In this document: piece by piece, positions 1 to 7,919 of the stretch
Layout of the letters: every line of letters begins with the position of its first letter
How positions within the stretch are numbered: the first letter of the stretch is position 1
Assembly: GCA_964645715.1 (NCBI GenBank)
Contig: CAZYAO010000011.1
Coordinates: 1-64,000 of the forward strand
Reading direction: 5' to 3'
DNA: 64,000 bases
Source of the DNA: JAUMBM01 sp964645715
GTDB lineage: Bacteria > Bacteroidota > Bacteroidia > Chitinophagales > Saprospiraceae
Program-made: the position numbers and the translations under genes
Notes under the pieces: generated by a model
What the model was told of the DNA's origin: nothing
The model's input: the letters and a program-made list of their open reading frames with translations, nothing else
Database searches by the model: none

Positions 1-1154
1 GGCACGAAAGCCGCCGTATAGACCGGCAGCTGCGCGGCCGCTCGGGCCGTCAGGGGGATCCGGGTACCTCCCAGTTCTATGTATCACTGGAGGATCGCCT
101 GATGCGCTTGTTTGGTTCTGAGCGTATGGCTTCCTGGATGGACAAGCTTGGTCATCAGGAAGGCGAGGTGATCCAGCACAGCATGGTGACCAAATCGATC
201 GAACGGGCGCAGAAGAAGGTCGAGGAGAATAACTTCGGTATCCGTAAGCGATTGCTGGAGTACGATGATGTCATGAATATCCAGCGGGAGGCTATCTATA
301 AGAAGCGTCGCAACGCGTTGTACGGAGAACGTCTTTCGGTGGATATCAATAATATGTTCTTTACCCTGGTGGAGGGCATTGTTTTCAACAGCAAACAGCA
401 GGGTTCTCTGGAGCTTCTAAAGCGCAGTATGCTCGAGACCATGGGTTATGTACCGGAAATAGACGAGCAGGAGTTCCGTACTACCCAGGCAGAGGCGCTG
501 GCAGACACTGTCCTGCACCAGTTCCAGCAATTCTACCAGCACAAATTCAGCCAGATTATCGATATGGTGATGCCGCAAATCAGGGATGTGCATGCTACGC
601 AGAGCCATCGCTATAAGCGCATACTGCTTCCGTTTACCGATGGTAGCTCACACCCCCTGCCGATTTCTGCCGATCTGACAAAGGCCGTCCAGACCAATGG
701 GCGGTCAATCATTCAGGATGTGGAACAGGTGGTCACGCTGCTCATCATCGACGACAAGTGGAAGGAGCACCTCCGCAATATGGACGAACTGAAGGAGTCT
801 GTGCAGGCAGCCAGCTTCGAACAGAAGGATCCGCTGGTCGTCTACAAAATGGAGGCCTACAACTTGTTCGAGCAGCTCGTACTGGAAATCAATCAGGAGG
901 TCACGGCCTACCTTTCCAAGTGCAATATTGCCGTACAGGCAGAAGAGCGCCAGATCCGGCAGGCAAGGGAGGTCAAGACAGATATGAGTAAGTCACAACT
1001 GCATCACGGTCAGGAGGAAGAGCGCAGAGCTGCTGAGGCTGTAAGTCAGGCGGCCCGACAAGAGACGATACGCCGTATGGAGGCCAAAGTGGGCAGAAAT
1101 GATTTGTGCCCCTGTGGCAGCGGCAAAAAATATAAGCATTGCCACGGGCGCTAG
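1..1154 (+). CDS. secA: Preprotein translocase ATPase SecA, C-terminal part (5' end outside window)
   Basis: SecA is the cytoplasmic ATPase that pushes unfolded preproteins through the SecYEG channel. The reading frame is already open at the window edge (first full codon at base 3) and covers the end of the second nucleotide-binding domain (RQLRGRSGRQGDPG), then the helical scaffold and wing region (ERAQKKVEENNFGIRKR, LLEYDDVMNIQR). It ends in a zinc-binding SEC-C tail, GRNDLCPCGSGKKYKHCHG, whose CxC and CH residues match the SecB/ribosome-binding motif of the family. About 384 residues are visible; the missing N-terminal part carries the Walker motifs and preprotein cross-linking domain. The stop is followed within 10 bp by a perfect 19-bp inverted repeat shared with the convergent regulator gene. 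The identification is secure from the SEC-C tail and the helicase motif VI region. Confidence 0.97.
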   Translation, partial: HESRRIDRQLRGRSGRQGDPGTSQFYVSLEDRLMRLFGSERMASWMDKLGHQEGEVIQHSMVTKSIERAQKKVEENNFGIRKRLLEYDDVMNIQREAIYKKRRNALYGERLSVDINNMFFTLVEGIVFNSKQQGSLELLKRSMLETMGYVPEIDEQEFRTTQAEALADTVLHQFQQFYQHKFSQIIDMVMPQIRDVHATQSHRYKRILLPFTDGSSHPLPISADLTKAVQTNGRSIIQDVEQVVTLLIIDDKWKEHLRNMDELKESVQAASFEQKDPLVVYKMEAYNLFEQLVLEINQEVTAYLSKCNIAVQAEERQIRQAREVKTDMSKSQLHHGQEEERRAAEAVSQAARQETIRRMEAKVGRNDLCPCGSGKKYKHCHGR

Positions 1155-1161
1155 CAGGATA

Positions 1162-1208
1162 GGGGCTTGTTTTTTGAATTATTTTAAACAATTCAAAAAA
1201 CAAGCCCC
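1162..1208. terminator. Perfect 19-bp inverted repeat between convergent secA and GbsR-type gene
   Basis: Arms 1162-1180 and 1190-1208 are perfectly complementary with a 9-base loop. The outer part is GGGGCTTG and a T6 tract lies in the left arm, so the A tract, not a U tract, sits in the RNA 3' arm on either strand. Its position 7 bp after the secA stop suggests 3'-end formation for both convergent genes, but the tract polarity is not that of a classic intrinsic terminator. Confidence 0.6.
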
Positions 1209-1228
1209 TTAAGGACAGTGCTCAGCGC

Positions 1229-1735
1229 CTACCGAATCATTTTCATAAATGTGCCTACAAACCAATTGGAATCAGACTTGACCAAGGTATCCAGGGTTGC
1301 ATCAGCTTTGCTGCTAAACAGCTTGATGTCGTGAATTACCGACACAAACTCTTTAGCTTCATCCGAATCTTCATCGATGGTCGACAGCTCGTCAAGCACT
1401 CTCAGCATGGGTTCGAGTTCCCGTTTCTTGCGCTGAATGATGATATTTTTGACAACTTCCCACATATCCTTTTCCGCCACAAAATACTCCTTGCGCTCGC
1501 CGGTTTTTACTTCCCGGTACACAAGCCGCCAGTCTATGAGGGCCCGAAGATTCATATTGGTATTGCCTCGCGAAATTTTTAGCTCGTCCATAATTTCGTC
1601 GGCACTGAGGGCGGCGGGTGAAATCAGGAGAAGTGCATGAATTTGGGCCATGGTGCGATTTATGCCCCAACTGCTGCCCAGCGCACCCCACGATTGTATG
1701 AACTTCTCTTTACCTTCTTCTACATTCATGTTCAC
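1229..1735 (-). CDS. GbsR/MarR-family transcriptional regulator
   Basis: This 168-residue protein has a winged helix-turn-helix in its first half. The segment ALSADEIMDELKISRGNTNM followed by NLRALIDWRLVYREVKTGERKEYF is typical of the GbsR-like MarR subfamily found widely in Bacteroidota, with the recognition helix around SRGNTN and the wing around REVKTGER. The C-terminal half (IIIQRKKRELEPMLRVLDEL onward) is a helical dimerisation region. GbsR proteins in Bacillus sense choline for osmoprotectant genes; the ligand here is unknown. The gene lies alone on the minus strand, convergent with secA and downstream of the gcvT remnant. A start two codons later (second Met) is equally possible. Family assignment is good, target unknown. 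Confidence 0.8.
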   Translation of the reverse strand: MNMNVEEGKEKFIQSWGALGSSWGINRTMAQIHALLLISPAALSADEIMDELKISRGNTNMNLRALIDWRLVYREVKTGERKEYFVAEKDMWEVVKNIIIQRKKRELEPMLRVLDELSTIDEDSDEAKEFVSVIHDIKLFSSKADATLDTLVKSDSNWFVGTFMKMIR

Positions 1736-1799
1736 TTCTTTTTCAGGCGTATAACCCGGGTAGTATGCTTGACCTCATGCATTTTTTTTACCGCCGCAC

Positions 1800-1833
1800 A
1801 TTTTTGTGATTTTTTCCAAAAAATCACAAAAAT
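1800..1833. repeat. Near loopless T/A-rich palindrome flanking the assembly gap
   Basis: Arms 1800-1815 and 1818-1833 are perfectly complementary around a CC loop. The centre is GTGATTTTTT-CC-AAAAAATCAC. It lies immediately beside the run of Ns, on the 3' side of gcvT (minus strand), where it would be the 3'-end element of gcvT. Such a palindrome could stop sequencing or assembly and explain the gap. Confidence 0.7.
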
Positions 1834-1838
1834 ATTGA

Positions 1839-1938
1839 NNNNNNNNNNNNNNNNNNNNNNNNNNNNNNNNNNNNNNNNNNNNNNNNNNNNNNNNNNNNNN
1901 NNNNNNNNNNNNNNNNNNNNNNNNNNNNNNNNNNNNNN
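1839..1938. other. Assembly gap (100 N)
   Basis: Exactly 100 undetermined bases, a conventional scaffold-gap placeholder, so the true length is unknown. It removes the 3' end of gcvT: the open frame that continues across it to 1824 is an artefact of translating N. GcvT family length implies that about 40 codons of coding sequence plus the stop lie in the gap. Confidence 0.97.
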
Positions 1939-2900
1939 GAGGTAACTTTACCAATGAGTTCGTCGGCCTCATTCATCAGCGGGTAATCGTGGCGGGGTAC
2001 GCGGCGATCGTCAACGGTAAGACCCACGAGTTTGCGCTTGAGTCCGGCCGCTTTGCCGGCTGCAATGGCTTCGCGACCGACAAACTCACCTTTGTTGAGC
2101 TTGGTGATCCAGCCAAGACCTGCCTCGAGCGGGGAGGTTGTATCATCAATGTCGTTGCCATACAGGCAGTAGCCCATCTCCAGGCGGAGGGTGTCGCGGG
2201 CACCCAGTCCCGCAGGCAGGAGGCCTTCTTCCTTACCAGCCTCGAGTATCATAGGCCATAGTGCGTGGATGGCGTTGTTTTCGGCGTATATCTCTACTCC
2301 ACCGGCACCGGTATAGCCGGTAGCTGAGACGAGCACATTGTCAAATCCGCCAAACCGACCCTTTTGGAAGGTGTAGTAGCCCATGGTGGTGAGCGGCAGG
2401 TCGGTCAGTGGCTGTAAGATGCGGGTAGCCAGCGGTCCCTGTACGGCAATCAGCCCTGTCTGCTCGGAGATATCGATCATGCGACAGTCGAAAGCAGCCC
2501 GGTGCTGCTCCAGCCAGTTCCAGTCTTTTTCGATATTGGCGGCATTTACGACCAGCATGAAGGCCTGTTCGCCGGCAGCGCAGTAGTCTTCGGGCAGGCG
2601 GTATACCAGCAGATCATCGACAATGCCACCAGTGGCATTGGGCAGACAGGCGTACTGCGCTTGTCCTATCGCTAGTTTACTGGCATCGTTGGAGATCACA
2701 TACTGTACGAAATCGAGCGCCTGCTTACCGCGAACGATAAACTCGCCCATGTGGGATACGTCAAATATGCCGGCCCGCTGTCGTACAGCGTGGTGCTCTT
2801 CTTTGATGCCTGTATAAGAAATAGGCATATTATAGCCAGCAAAGGCTGCCATTTTGGCATTCAGTGCCTCGTGATAAGCCGTTAGTGGTGTGGTCTTCAT
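1939..2900 (-). CDS. gcvT: Glycine cleavage system T protein (aminomethyltransferase), C-terminus lost in assembly gap
   Basis: GcvT transfers the aminomethyl carbon of glycine from lipoyl-H protein to tetrahydrofolate, releasing ammonia. The visible 320 residues start with MKTTPLTAYHEALNAKMAAF and contain the family blocks MPISYTGIKEEHHAVRQRAG, FDVSHMGE (binding-site Asp region), the VQGP block, SATGYTGAGGVEIY and GARDTLRLEMGYCLYGND. The end, NEADELIGKVT, is the beginning of the conserved C-terminal barrel; the remaining roughly 40 residues are inside the gap. Bacteroidota GcvT proteins usually have about 360-365 residues, so nothing suggests a real truncation. The gene follows the HEAT/cyclophilin lipoprotein gene by 45 bp on the same strand and could be cotranscribed. 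No gcvH or gcvP is in the window. Confidence 0.95.
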
Positions 2901-2945
2901 GGTTTTGACTGTATTTGGTTGTGTTTCGGGCGTACCCGAACTTGG

Positions 2946-4970
2946 TTATTGAATGCCGATAGACCTGATGATGTCGCCTACCTGGATATTGTGTACGATG
3001 TCCATGCCTTCAAGGACTCTCCCAAAGGCAGTATAGCGGCCGTCGAGGTGCGGAGCGGGAGAGTGGGTGATAAAAAACTGTACCCCCTCTGTATCATTAC
3101 CTGCCGAGGCCATGCCCAATATGCCGTCTTCGTGATAGTAGACGTCCGGCAGTTCTGAGCGAAGGCTGTAGTCGAGGCTACCATAGCCATCGCCTCGTGG
3201 GCAGCCTCCCTGAATCACAAAGTTGGGCACTACGCGGTGGAATTTTTTTCCCTTATAATAGCCACGCCGCGCCTGCTCGATAAAGCTGATGACCGTGGCC
3301 GGCGCTTGCGCTGGCCACAGCTCAATGACAACCTCTCCTTTGGAAGTGCTGATGCGGGCGGTTGGATTTTTTTTCAAACCCGAAAGGATGGCCCAGTTGG
3401 GCGGATGGTTATAGTCGATGACCTTAGCCTGAAAGCTGTCGGCCTTCCCTGCCAGCTGTGCAAGGGTGTGCGAGAGGTCGTTGTAAGCCTCAATGTTTTG
3501 GGGGAGCGCCAGCTTGCCGAGCGCCTGCTCCAGCACCGTCAGGCTGTCAAAAGCAAATGCATAGTCAAAAGTGGGATGGCGCAGCGCGTTGGCGGCTACG
3601 GACACCAGCCCCTCGTCACCGCTGGCGATGCCCTGTGAGAAGTAGGCCGCCAGCTCGCGGCGCACGCGGCGGGCGCTGAGGGTAAAAAAGGCATCAAAGC
3701 CGGGATGATTGCTTATGTAGGCCAGTGCTTCCATGGCATTGCTGCGCAGGTAGCTATCGTTGGCAGCCAGTACCTGCGCATGGATGAAGCGCATGTTCCA
3801 GCCAAATTCTGACAAAGCGTGCAGGGCTGCCGCCTTCACGACAGGGTCGTTAGCGCGATTGTAGTGGTTGCGGATCTCGGAATTGATGAAATCCCGGTAG
3901 TCAGAAAAATAGCGCGGCAGGTGCTTGTTGGCAGCGCGGTACAGATCCAGCTGTACGAGCGTGGGCAGGGAGTCCTTGGCGAAGCGCCAGTAGAGGGTAG
4001 CATCTTCCGGCTGGCCATGCTCGATAAAGTAGGTAGCAGCGCGGCGGGCAATGTGCAGGTTGGGGTCGCGCAGCGCCTGCTGGGCAGTTTCCCGGCATTG
4101 CTCATAAGGATGCCCGCCGAGTGCGCGCAGGATGTTGATTTTTACGCGGTAGTCTGTCTCGCGCTCGTACTGCCGGCGCAGCGCCGACAGTGCTCCGCTC
4201 GACTTAGCTTTACCAAGTGCCAGCACCAGCCCCATGCGGAGCTGGCTGTTTGTTTCGTTGTCAAGGGCTCGTACAAGCCTGCCTGCCTGCAGCGAATCGA
4301 TAGTCTGATTGATGCGGCCCAGGTAATGAACGGCAGGCAGCCGCGCCTCGCGGGGGTAGGTTGCATCGGCGGCCCAGTCTATCATGCGCTGCTGCCCTTC
4401 GGGGCTGGTAATACCGCGGATGGCCAGCCGGTAAATGCCCCAGGCCTGCCCTTCGAGCAAGAGGGTATCTGCTGCCCGGTAAGTGCTTATCCCTGCCAGC
4501 AGGGCGAGCGTCTGTTCATCGCCGCACTTGCCCACAGCCTCCAGTATGGCGCGGTTGGTGCTGGCATAGGCACCTGCCGTATCGGTAGCCACAAAAGCTG
4601 CTGTCAGCAGCGGCAGTGCGCTGCCGGCACCCGTCTGCCCCATCGCATAAGCCGCCGCCGCCCGCACTTCGTCAAAATCGTCGGTCAGCAACGCTGCCAG
4701 ACTGTCAACGGCAGTGCTGTCGCGCAGGCTGCCAAAAGCCATGGCGGCAAGGTAGCGGTAGCTGGGGTTGGGATGCTTCAGGTAGCTGTACAGGCTGTCG
4801 GCCAACCGCTGGTCCTGAAAATGGTGGATGCGCTGGAAGAGGGTGTCGCGATAGTCAATATTGAGTTCGCTGTATACCTCAGGCGCCTTGGGGGGCACGC
4901 AGCCCGTCAAGGCAACCAACAGGGTCGATGCCAGCATTGCAGACAGATAGTAAGAGCGAATTGTATTCAT
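2946..4970 (-). CDS. Lipoprotein with HEAT repeats and a C-terminal cyclophilin-type peptidyl-prolyl isomerase domain
   Basis: This 674-residue protein starts with a lipoprotein signal (MNTIRSYYLSAMLASTLLVALTGC, lipobox LTGC with Cys24), so it should be membrane-anchored in the periplasm or at the outer membrane. Residues from about 40 to 520 are repeated helical pairs of HEAT type (RYLAAMAFGSLRD, DEVRAAAAYAMGQTG, RRAATYFIEHG, RSNAMEALAYISNHP). The last roughly 140 residues are a cyclophilin domain: STSKGEVVIELWPAQAPATV, FHRVVPNFVIQGGCPRGDG with the catalytic-type Arg, then VQFFITHSPAPHLDGRYTAFG. The likely role is folding or scaffolding of exported proteins, which is inference. HEAT-cyclophilin fusions of this layout are known in Bacteroidota. 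A perfect TAnnTTTG box lies about 85 bp upstream. The start is chosen for the signal peptide. Confidence 0.9.
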   Translation of the reverse strand: MNTIRSYYLSAMLASTLLVALTGCVPPKAPEVYSELNIDYRDTLFQRIHHFQDQRLADSLYSYLKHPNPSYRYLAAMAFGSLRDSTAVDSLAALLTDDFDEVRAAAAYAMGQTGAGSALPLLTAAFVATDTAGAYASTNRAILEAVGKCGDEQTLALLAGISTYRAADTLLLEGQAWGIYRLAIRGITSPEGQQRMIDWAADATYPREARLPAVHYLGRINQTIDSLQAGRLVRALDNETNSQLRMGLVLALGKAKSSGALSALRRQYERETDYRVKINILRALGGHPYEQCRETAQQALRDPNLHIARRAATYFIEHGQPEDATLYWRFAKDSLPTLVQLDLYRAANKHLPRYFSDYRDFINSEIRNHYNRANDPVVKAAALHALSEFGWNMRFIHAQVLAANDSYLRSNAMEALAYISNHPGFDAFFTLSARRVRRELAAYFSQGIASGDEGLVSVAANALRHPTFDYAFAFDSLTVLEQALGKLALPQNIEAYNDLSHTLAQLAGKADSFQAKVIDYNHPPNWAILSGLKKNPTARISTSKGEVVIELWPAQAPATVISFIEQARRGYYKGKKFHRVVPNFVIQGGCPRGDGYGSLDYSLRSELPDVYYHEDGILGMASAGNDTEGVQFFITHSPAPHLDGRYTAFGRVLEGMDIVHNIQVGDIIRSIGIQ

Positions 4971-5053
4971 CCGTTGGCTTTGTACGATTGCAGTTGTGTT
5001 TCAACGGCTGGCAGCCTCCTGCCAAAGGGCAATAGCAGACGCCAGTACATGGA

Positions 5054-5061
5054 CAAAGATA
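5054..5061 (-). promoter_or_regulatory. Candidate Bacteroidota -7 box for the HEAT/cyclophilin gene
   Basis: CAAAGATA on the plus strand reads TATCTTTG on the minus strand, a perfect TAnnTTTG. No good -33 TTG is present. The implied transcript starts about 77 bp before the ATG at 4970. Confidence 0.45.
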
Positions 5062-5145
5062 GTGATTTCGGCCGGCTTATTTTGCTGCGTTTGTCGGGCT
5101 TGCTGTTGCGGGGCTGCTTTACCCCTGCGGCAGCGGCTGCAGTCG

Positions 5146-5190
5146 CCCGCCGCCAGGCGACGGCCGCTCTTGCTGCCTGTTTTTTTTCAA
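5146..5190 (-). repeat. Degenerate second copy of the moaC 3' end
   Basis: Bases 5146-5190 match 5211-5255, the last codons of moaC, with about five substitutions in the first 37 bases. The shared core is CCCGCCGCCAGGCGA, then GCTCTTG and a T run. The offset is 65 bp and no reading frame is kept. It lies just beyond the moaC stop at 5204. Confidence 0.75.
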
Positions 5191-5203
5191 AAAAGCCACG
5201 GCC

Positions 5204-5689
5204 TCACGCACCCGCCGCCAGGCGATAGTCGCTCTTGCCGCCCGTTTTTTCCAACAGGCATACTTCGCGTATGCGTATGTCGTGGCTCATCGCTTTGCAC
5301 ATGTCGTAGATAGTGAGGGCGGCCAGGCTGGCGCCCGTGAGGGCTTCCATTTCTACGCCTGTTTTTCCGGTCATCCGGGCACTGCACTCAATGACAATCT
5401 CGCCGGCCTCATTGACAGCTATTTCGACACTGATTTTTTCCAGCGGCAGCGGATGACAGAGGGGGATTAGTTCTCCCGTTTTTTTGGCAGCCATGATGCC
5501 GGCGAGGATAGCCGTCTGAAAGACAGCACCCTTGGGGGTGTATATCTCCTGTCGGTCGAGCAATGCCAATACTGGTGCAGGAACGACTACGATGGCCCGG
5601 GCCCTGGCTGTGCGGACGCTCACCGCTTTGTCGCCGACATCTACCATCCGGGGCTGCCCGGCCTCGTCAAGGTGCGTTAGTTCACTCAT
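5204..5689 (-). CDS. moaC: Cyclic pyranopterin monophosphate synthase MoaC
   Basis: MoaC, together with MoaA, converts GTP to cyclic pyranopterin monophosphate, the first intermediate of molybdenum cofactor. The 161-residue protein carries the family signatures MVDVGDKAVSVRTARA at the N-terminus, Lys53 in YTPKGAVFQTA, His79 in PLCHPLPLEK, Glu115 in TGVEMEALTGAS, and Asp129/Lys132 in LTIYDMCKAM, corresponding to the catalytic Lys, His, Asp and Lys of the E. coli enzyme. The ATG overlaps the stop of the upstream gene by 8 bases, indicating translational coupling in the bcp-hypothetical-moaC unit. No other mo cofactor gene lies in the window. The final codons are duplicated 65 bp downstream. Confidence 0.97.
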   Translation of the reverse strand: MSELTHLDEAGQPRMVDVGDKAVSVRTARARAIVVVPAPVLALLDRQEIYTPKGAVFQTAILAGIMAAKKTGELIPLCHPLPLEKISVEIAVNEAGEIVIECSARMTGKTGVEMEALTGASLAALTIYDMCKAMSHDIRIREVCLLEKTGGKSDYRLAAGA

Positions 5690-6530
5690 GGCATGAATAT
5701 GTGTACGGCAGACAGCTGATGCCCTGCCGGGTCAGAAAAAAAATCCGGTCGCCTGCGATGCGGACGTCCAGTAGTTGGTCGGGGGAAAAAATGGCCGGCA
5801 GCGGCAGGGCGGCGGGCTCTCCGCGCCCGCGCCAGCAATATAGGCTGTCCCGAAGCCGGAATAATAGCTGGTCCTGCTGCCAGTACAAGCTGTGAGCGCC
5901 GGCGGGTATGGGTAGCCAGCCGACAAACTGCCCCAGGTTGGTGAATGCCGCTACGCCCCGCTCCCGGAATACCAGCAACACCTGATTGCCTTCTACCAGC
6001 AACTCGTCGGGCGGGGCCGTCACACCCAGACTCAGTCGCAGATCATCGGAGGTCAGCTGCTCGGTCGCCTGCGCATCGAGTAGCTTCAGCCGGTAGTGCC
6101 AGTCGTCGTAGACCCACACTTGGTTGTTGCGGCTGAGGCCGGCAACGGCCACATTGACGAGGCCGGGCTGCCGCAGGTCGAGAGTTGCCCACAGGTTGAG
6201 GGTTCGGTCAAGCACAACTGCCTGTTGCATAGGTCCGTAAAACAGCAGCAGTCCAAAGGGATTGGAAGCATCTACCTGGCTGAGCTCCCCTAGGGTGCTG
6301 TTGTTGTAGCGGAAAAGTTCTTCGCCCGCACGGTTGTATTTGATGAGCTCATAGGTATTGCTGATAGCATAAAGGTGCCCCAGCTCATCGGTGACCAGTG
6401 AGCGAAAATGGCCGGGCCGGGTCCACAGCAACGATGCTGTCGGAGCGGGCAGGCTGTCCTGCTGCTGTGCCCGCAGGGCCGACAGCGGCAGGAGCAGCCC
6501 TGCCAGCCAGACAAGCTGTGCAGACCGCAT
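5682..6530 (-). CDS. Secreted hypothetical protein, probable beta-propeller
   Basis: I do not recognise the family. The 282-residue product begins with a clear Sec signal peptide (MRSAQLVWLAGLLLPLSALRAQ). The mature part is repetitive beta-rich sequence with strand pairs such as HLYAISNTYELIKYNRAGEE, GLLLFYGPMQQAVVLDRTL, NNQVWVYDDWHYRLKLLDA and NQVLLVFRERGVAAFTNLG, which resembles a small beta-propeller. The open frame extends 48 codons upstream into bcp, but the Met at 6530 is chosen because it makes the signal peptide N-terminal and leaves a 2-bp gap after the bcp stop. Its end overlaps the moaC start by 8 bases, so it sits in the middle of a bcp-moaC operon. Function unknown; a link to molybdenum cofactor is not supported beyond position. 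Confidence 0.8.
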   Translation of the reverse strand: MRSAQLVWLAGLLLPLSALRAQQQDSLPAPTASLLWTRPGHFRSLVTDELGHLYAISNTYELIKYNRAGEELFRYNNSTLGELSQVDASNPFGLLLFYGPMQQAVVLDRTLNLWATLDLRQPGLVNVAVAGLSRNNQVWVYDDWHYRLKLLDAQATEQLTSDDLRLSLGVTAPPDELLVEGNQVLLVFRERGVAAFTNLGQFVGWLPIPAGAHSLYWQQDQLLFRLRDSLYCWRGRGEPAALPLPAIFSPDQLLDVRIAGDRIFFLTRQGISCLPYTYSCHE

Positions 6531-6532
6531 GC

Positions 6533-6988
6533 TTAGGCGCCCAGTATCTGGCTCGCGTGCGACTTGGTTTCCACCTTGTCGATGATTTTGGCAATCATAC
6601 CCGCTTCGTCGATGACAAAAGTCGTGCGGCTGACGCCTTCGTAGGAGCGCCCCATGAATTTTTTGGGACCCCATACGCCGTAGGCGTACATGGTGGCCTT
6701 GTCGTTGTCTACGAGCAGCGGAAAAGGAAGGTTGTGGTTTTTCTTGAATTTTTGATGCTTTTGGGCCGTGTCGGGGCTCACGCCCAGCAGTGCGTAGCCC
6801 TGCGCCTGCAGCTCGCCGTAGGCGTCGCGCAGGCTGCAGGCTTCTGCCGTGCAGCCGGGCGTATCGTCTTTGGGGTAAAAAAACAGTACGAGCTTTTTGC
6901 CGCTAAACTGGCTGAGGGATACGGGGTTGCCTTGCTCATCGGTGCCTTGGATCTCGGGCGCTGCCTGACCCACTTGAAGCTGTGACAT
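6533..6988 (-). CDS. bcp: Thioredoxin-dependent peroxiredoxin Bcp
   Basis: Bcp/PrxQ reduces hydrogen peroxide and organic hydroperoxides using thioredoxin, in the cytoplasm. The 151-residue protein has the standard size and fold: VGQAAPEIQGTDEQGNPVSL, then KKLVLFFYPKDDTPGCTAEAC with peroxidatic Cys46 and resolving Cys51 separated by four residues as in E. coli Bcp, then LLGVSPDTAQKHQKF, GVWGPKKFMGRSYEGVSRTTFVID and a short C-terminal helix. It is the first gene of a three-gene minus-strand unit with the secreted hypothetical and moaC. It is divergent from hemJ with 222 bp between the two starts. Confidence 0.97.
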   Translation of the reverse strand: MSQLQVGQAAPEIQGTDEQGNPVSLSQFSGKKLVLFFYPKDDTPGCTAEACSLRDAYGELQAQGYALLGVSPDTAQKHQKFKKNHNLPFPLLVDNDKATMYAYGVWGPKKFMGRSYEGVSRTTFVIDEAGMIAKIIDKVETKSHASQILGA

Positions 6989-7210
6989 GTGTTATATGCT
7001 GTTTGGTGATGGATAATGATTGGCGGGGGCCTGGCCCTGCCGCTGGCTGGAAGGCCGCAGGCTGCCGGCACGCTTTTTTCAAAACAACGAAGCAGGGGGA
7101 TGGTTTATTTTTTGCCCAAAAGCCGGACTGCCGGCTGCTGCTGCACTGGCGCGGCAGCGCGCTCATTGTAGGCAAATCGCGTATATTGTGCCCACAAATT
7201 TTAATGAGCC

Positions 7211-7783
7211 ATGGATCTGATCTCTTTTTTCAAAGCGTTGCATGTGGTGGGCTTTGTGAGCTGGTTTGCCGGCCTTTTCTACCTGGCGCGCCTGTTTGTG
7301 TATATGGTGGAGGCCGACGAGCGGCCGGCAGCTGAGCGTAGCCTGCTGCAGGCGCAGTTTACGCTCATGAGCCGCCGACTCTACAGTATCATCACCAATC
7401 CGGCCATGATGATTACCTGGCTGGCGGGCCTGGGCATGCTGGCAGTTGACCTGGCGGGCCTGCAGCCGCGGGCTTATTTCAGCACGGGCACGCCCGGCTG
7501 GCTGCACCTTAAGCTGCTGCTGCTGGTTTTTTTGACCCTCTACCACCTGCGCTGCAAGCAGCTGGTGAGCCAGCTGGAAGCAGGCCAGAGGCCTTTCAAT
7601 GCGTGGCAGCTGCGGCTTTTCAATGAAGTGCCCACACTGCTGCTGGTCGCTATCGCGTTTGTGGCGGTCTATGGAAAAATGGGTACGCTCAATTATGGGT
7701 ACCTGCTGCTGGGGGTGGCAATTTTTGTGGGGCTGGTCTATGCAGGTGCTAAGGCCTACCGCCGCCGCCGGATGGCAGACTAA
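7211..7783 (+). CDS. hemJ: HemJ-type protoporphyrinogen oxidase (membrane)
   Basis: HemJ (UPF0093 family) oxidises protoporphyrinogen IX to protoporphyrin IX in heme biosynthesis, replacing HemG or HemY. The 190-residue protein has four to five membrane helices. The N-terminal block FFKALHVVGFVSWFAGLFYLARLFVY holds the conserved His and the FxxRLFVY motif; later come SRRLYSIITNPAMMITWLAGL, GWLHLKLLLLVFLTLYH with the conserved Lys, and RLFNEVPTLLLVAI, all diagnostic of the family. The start at 7211 precedes the first helix directly. It is monocistronic as far as can be seen, with the BNR-repeat protein starting 136 bp downstream on the same strand. Confidence 0.9.
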   Translation: MDLISFFKALHVVGFVSWFAGLFYLARLFVYMVEADERPAAERSLLQAQFTLMSRRLYSIITNPAMMITWLAGLGMLAVDLAGLQPRAYFSTGTPGWLHLKLLLLVFLTLYHLRCKQLVSQLEAGQRPFNAWQLRLFNEVPTLLLVAIAFVAVYGKMGTLNYGYLLLGVAIFVGLVYAGAKAYRRRRMAD

Positions 7784-7919
7784 TCGGATGGCACGGCCTT
7801 GTCTGCTGCAAAAGTCGGCAAATTTGCAGCAGGGGAGGGTGTATATCGGACTGATTTATTACCTTGTATCAAAATCTACAAGCAACTGTAACTGTTTTAT
7901 ACCACTACAATCGCACCGT

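Noticed and set aside
1824..1945. Apparent continuation of gcvT across the gap to a stop at 1824
   Set aside because: The translation goes through Ns of unknown length; the four residues beyond are not a GcvT end.
3819..5228. 469-codon plus-strand frame antisense to the HEAT/cyclophilin gene
   Set aside because: A high-GC mirror frame; the minus-strand protein has clear HEAT repeats, a lipobox and a cyclophilin domain, while this has no domain.
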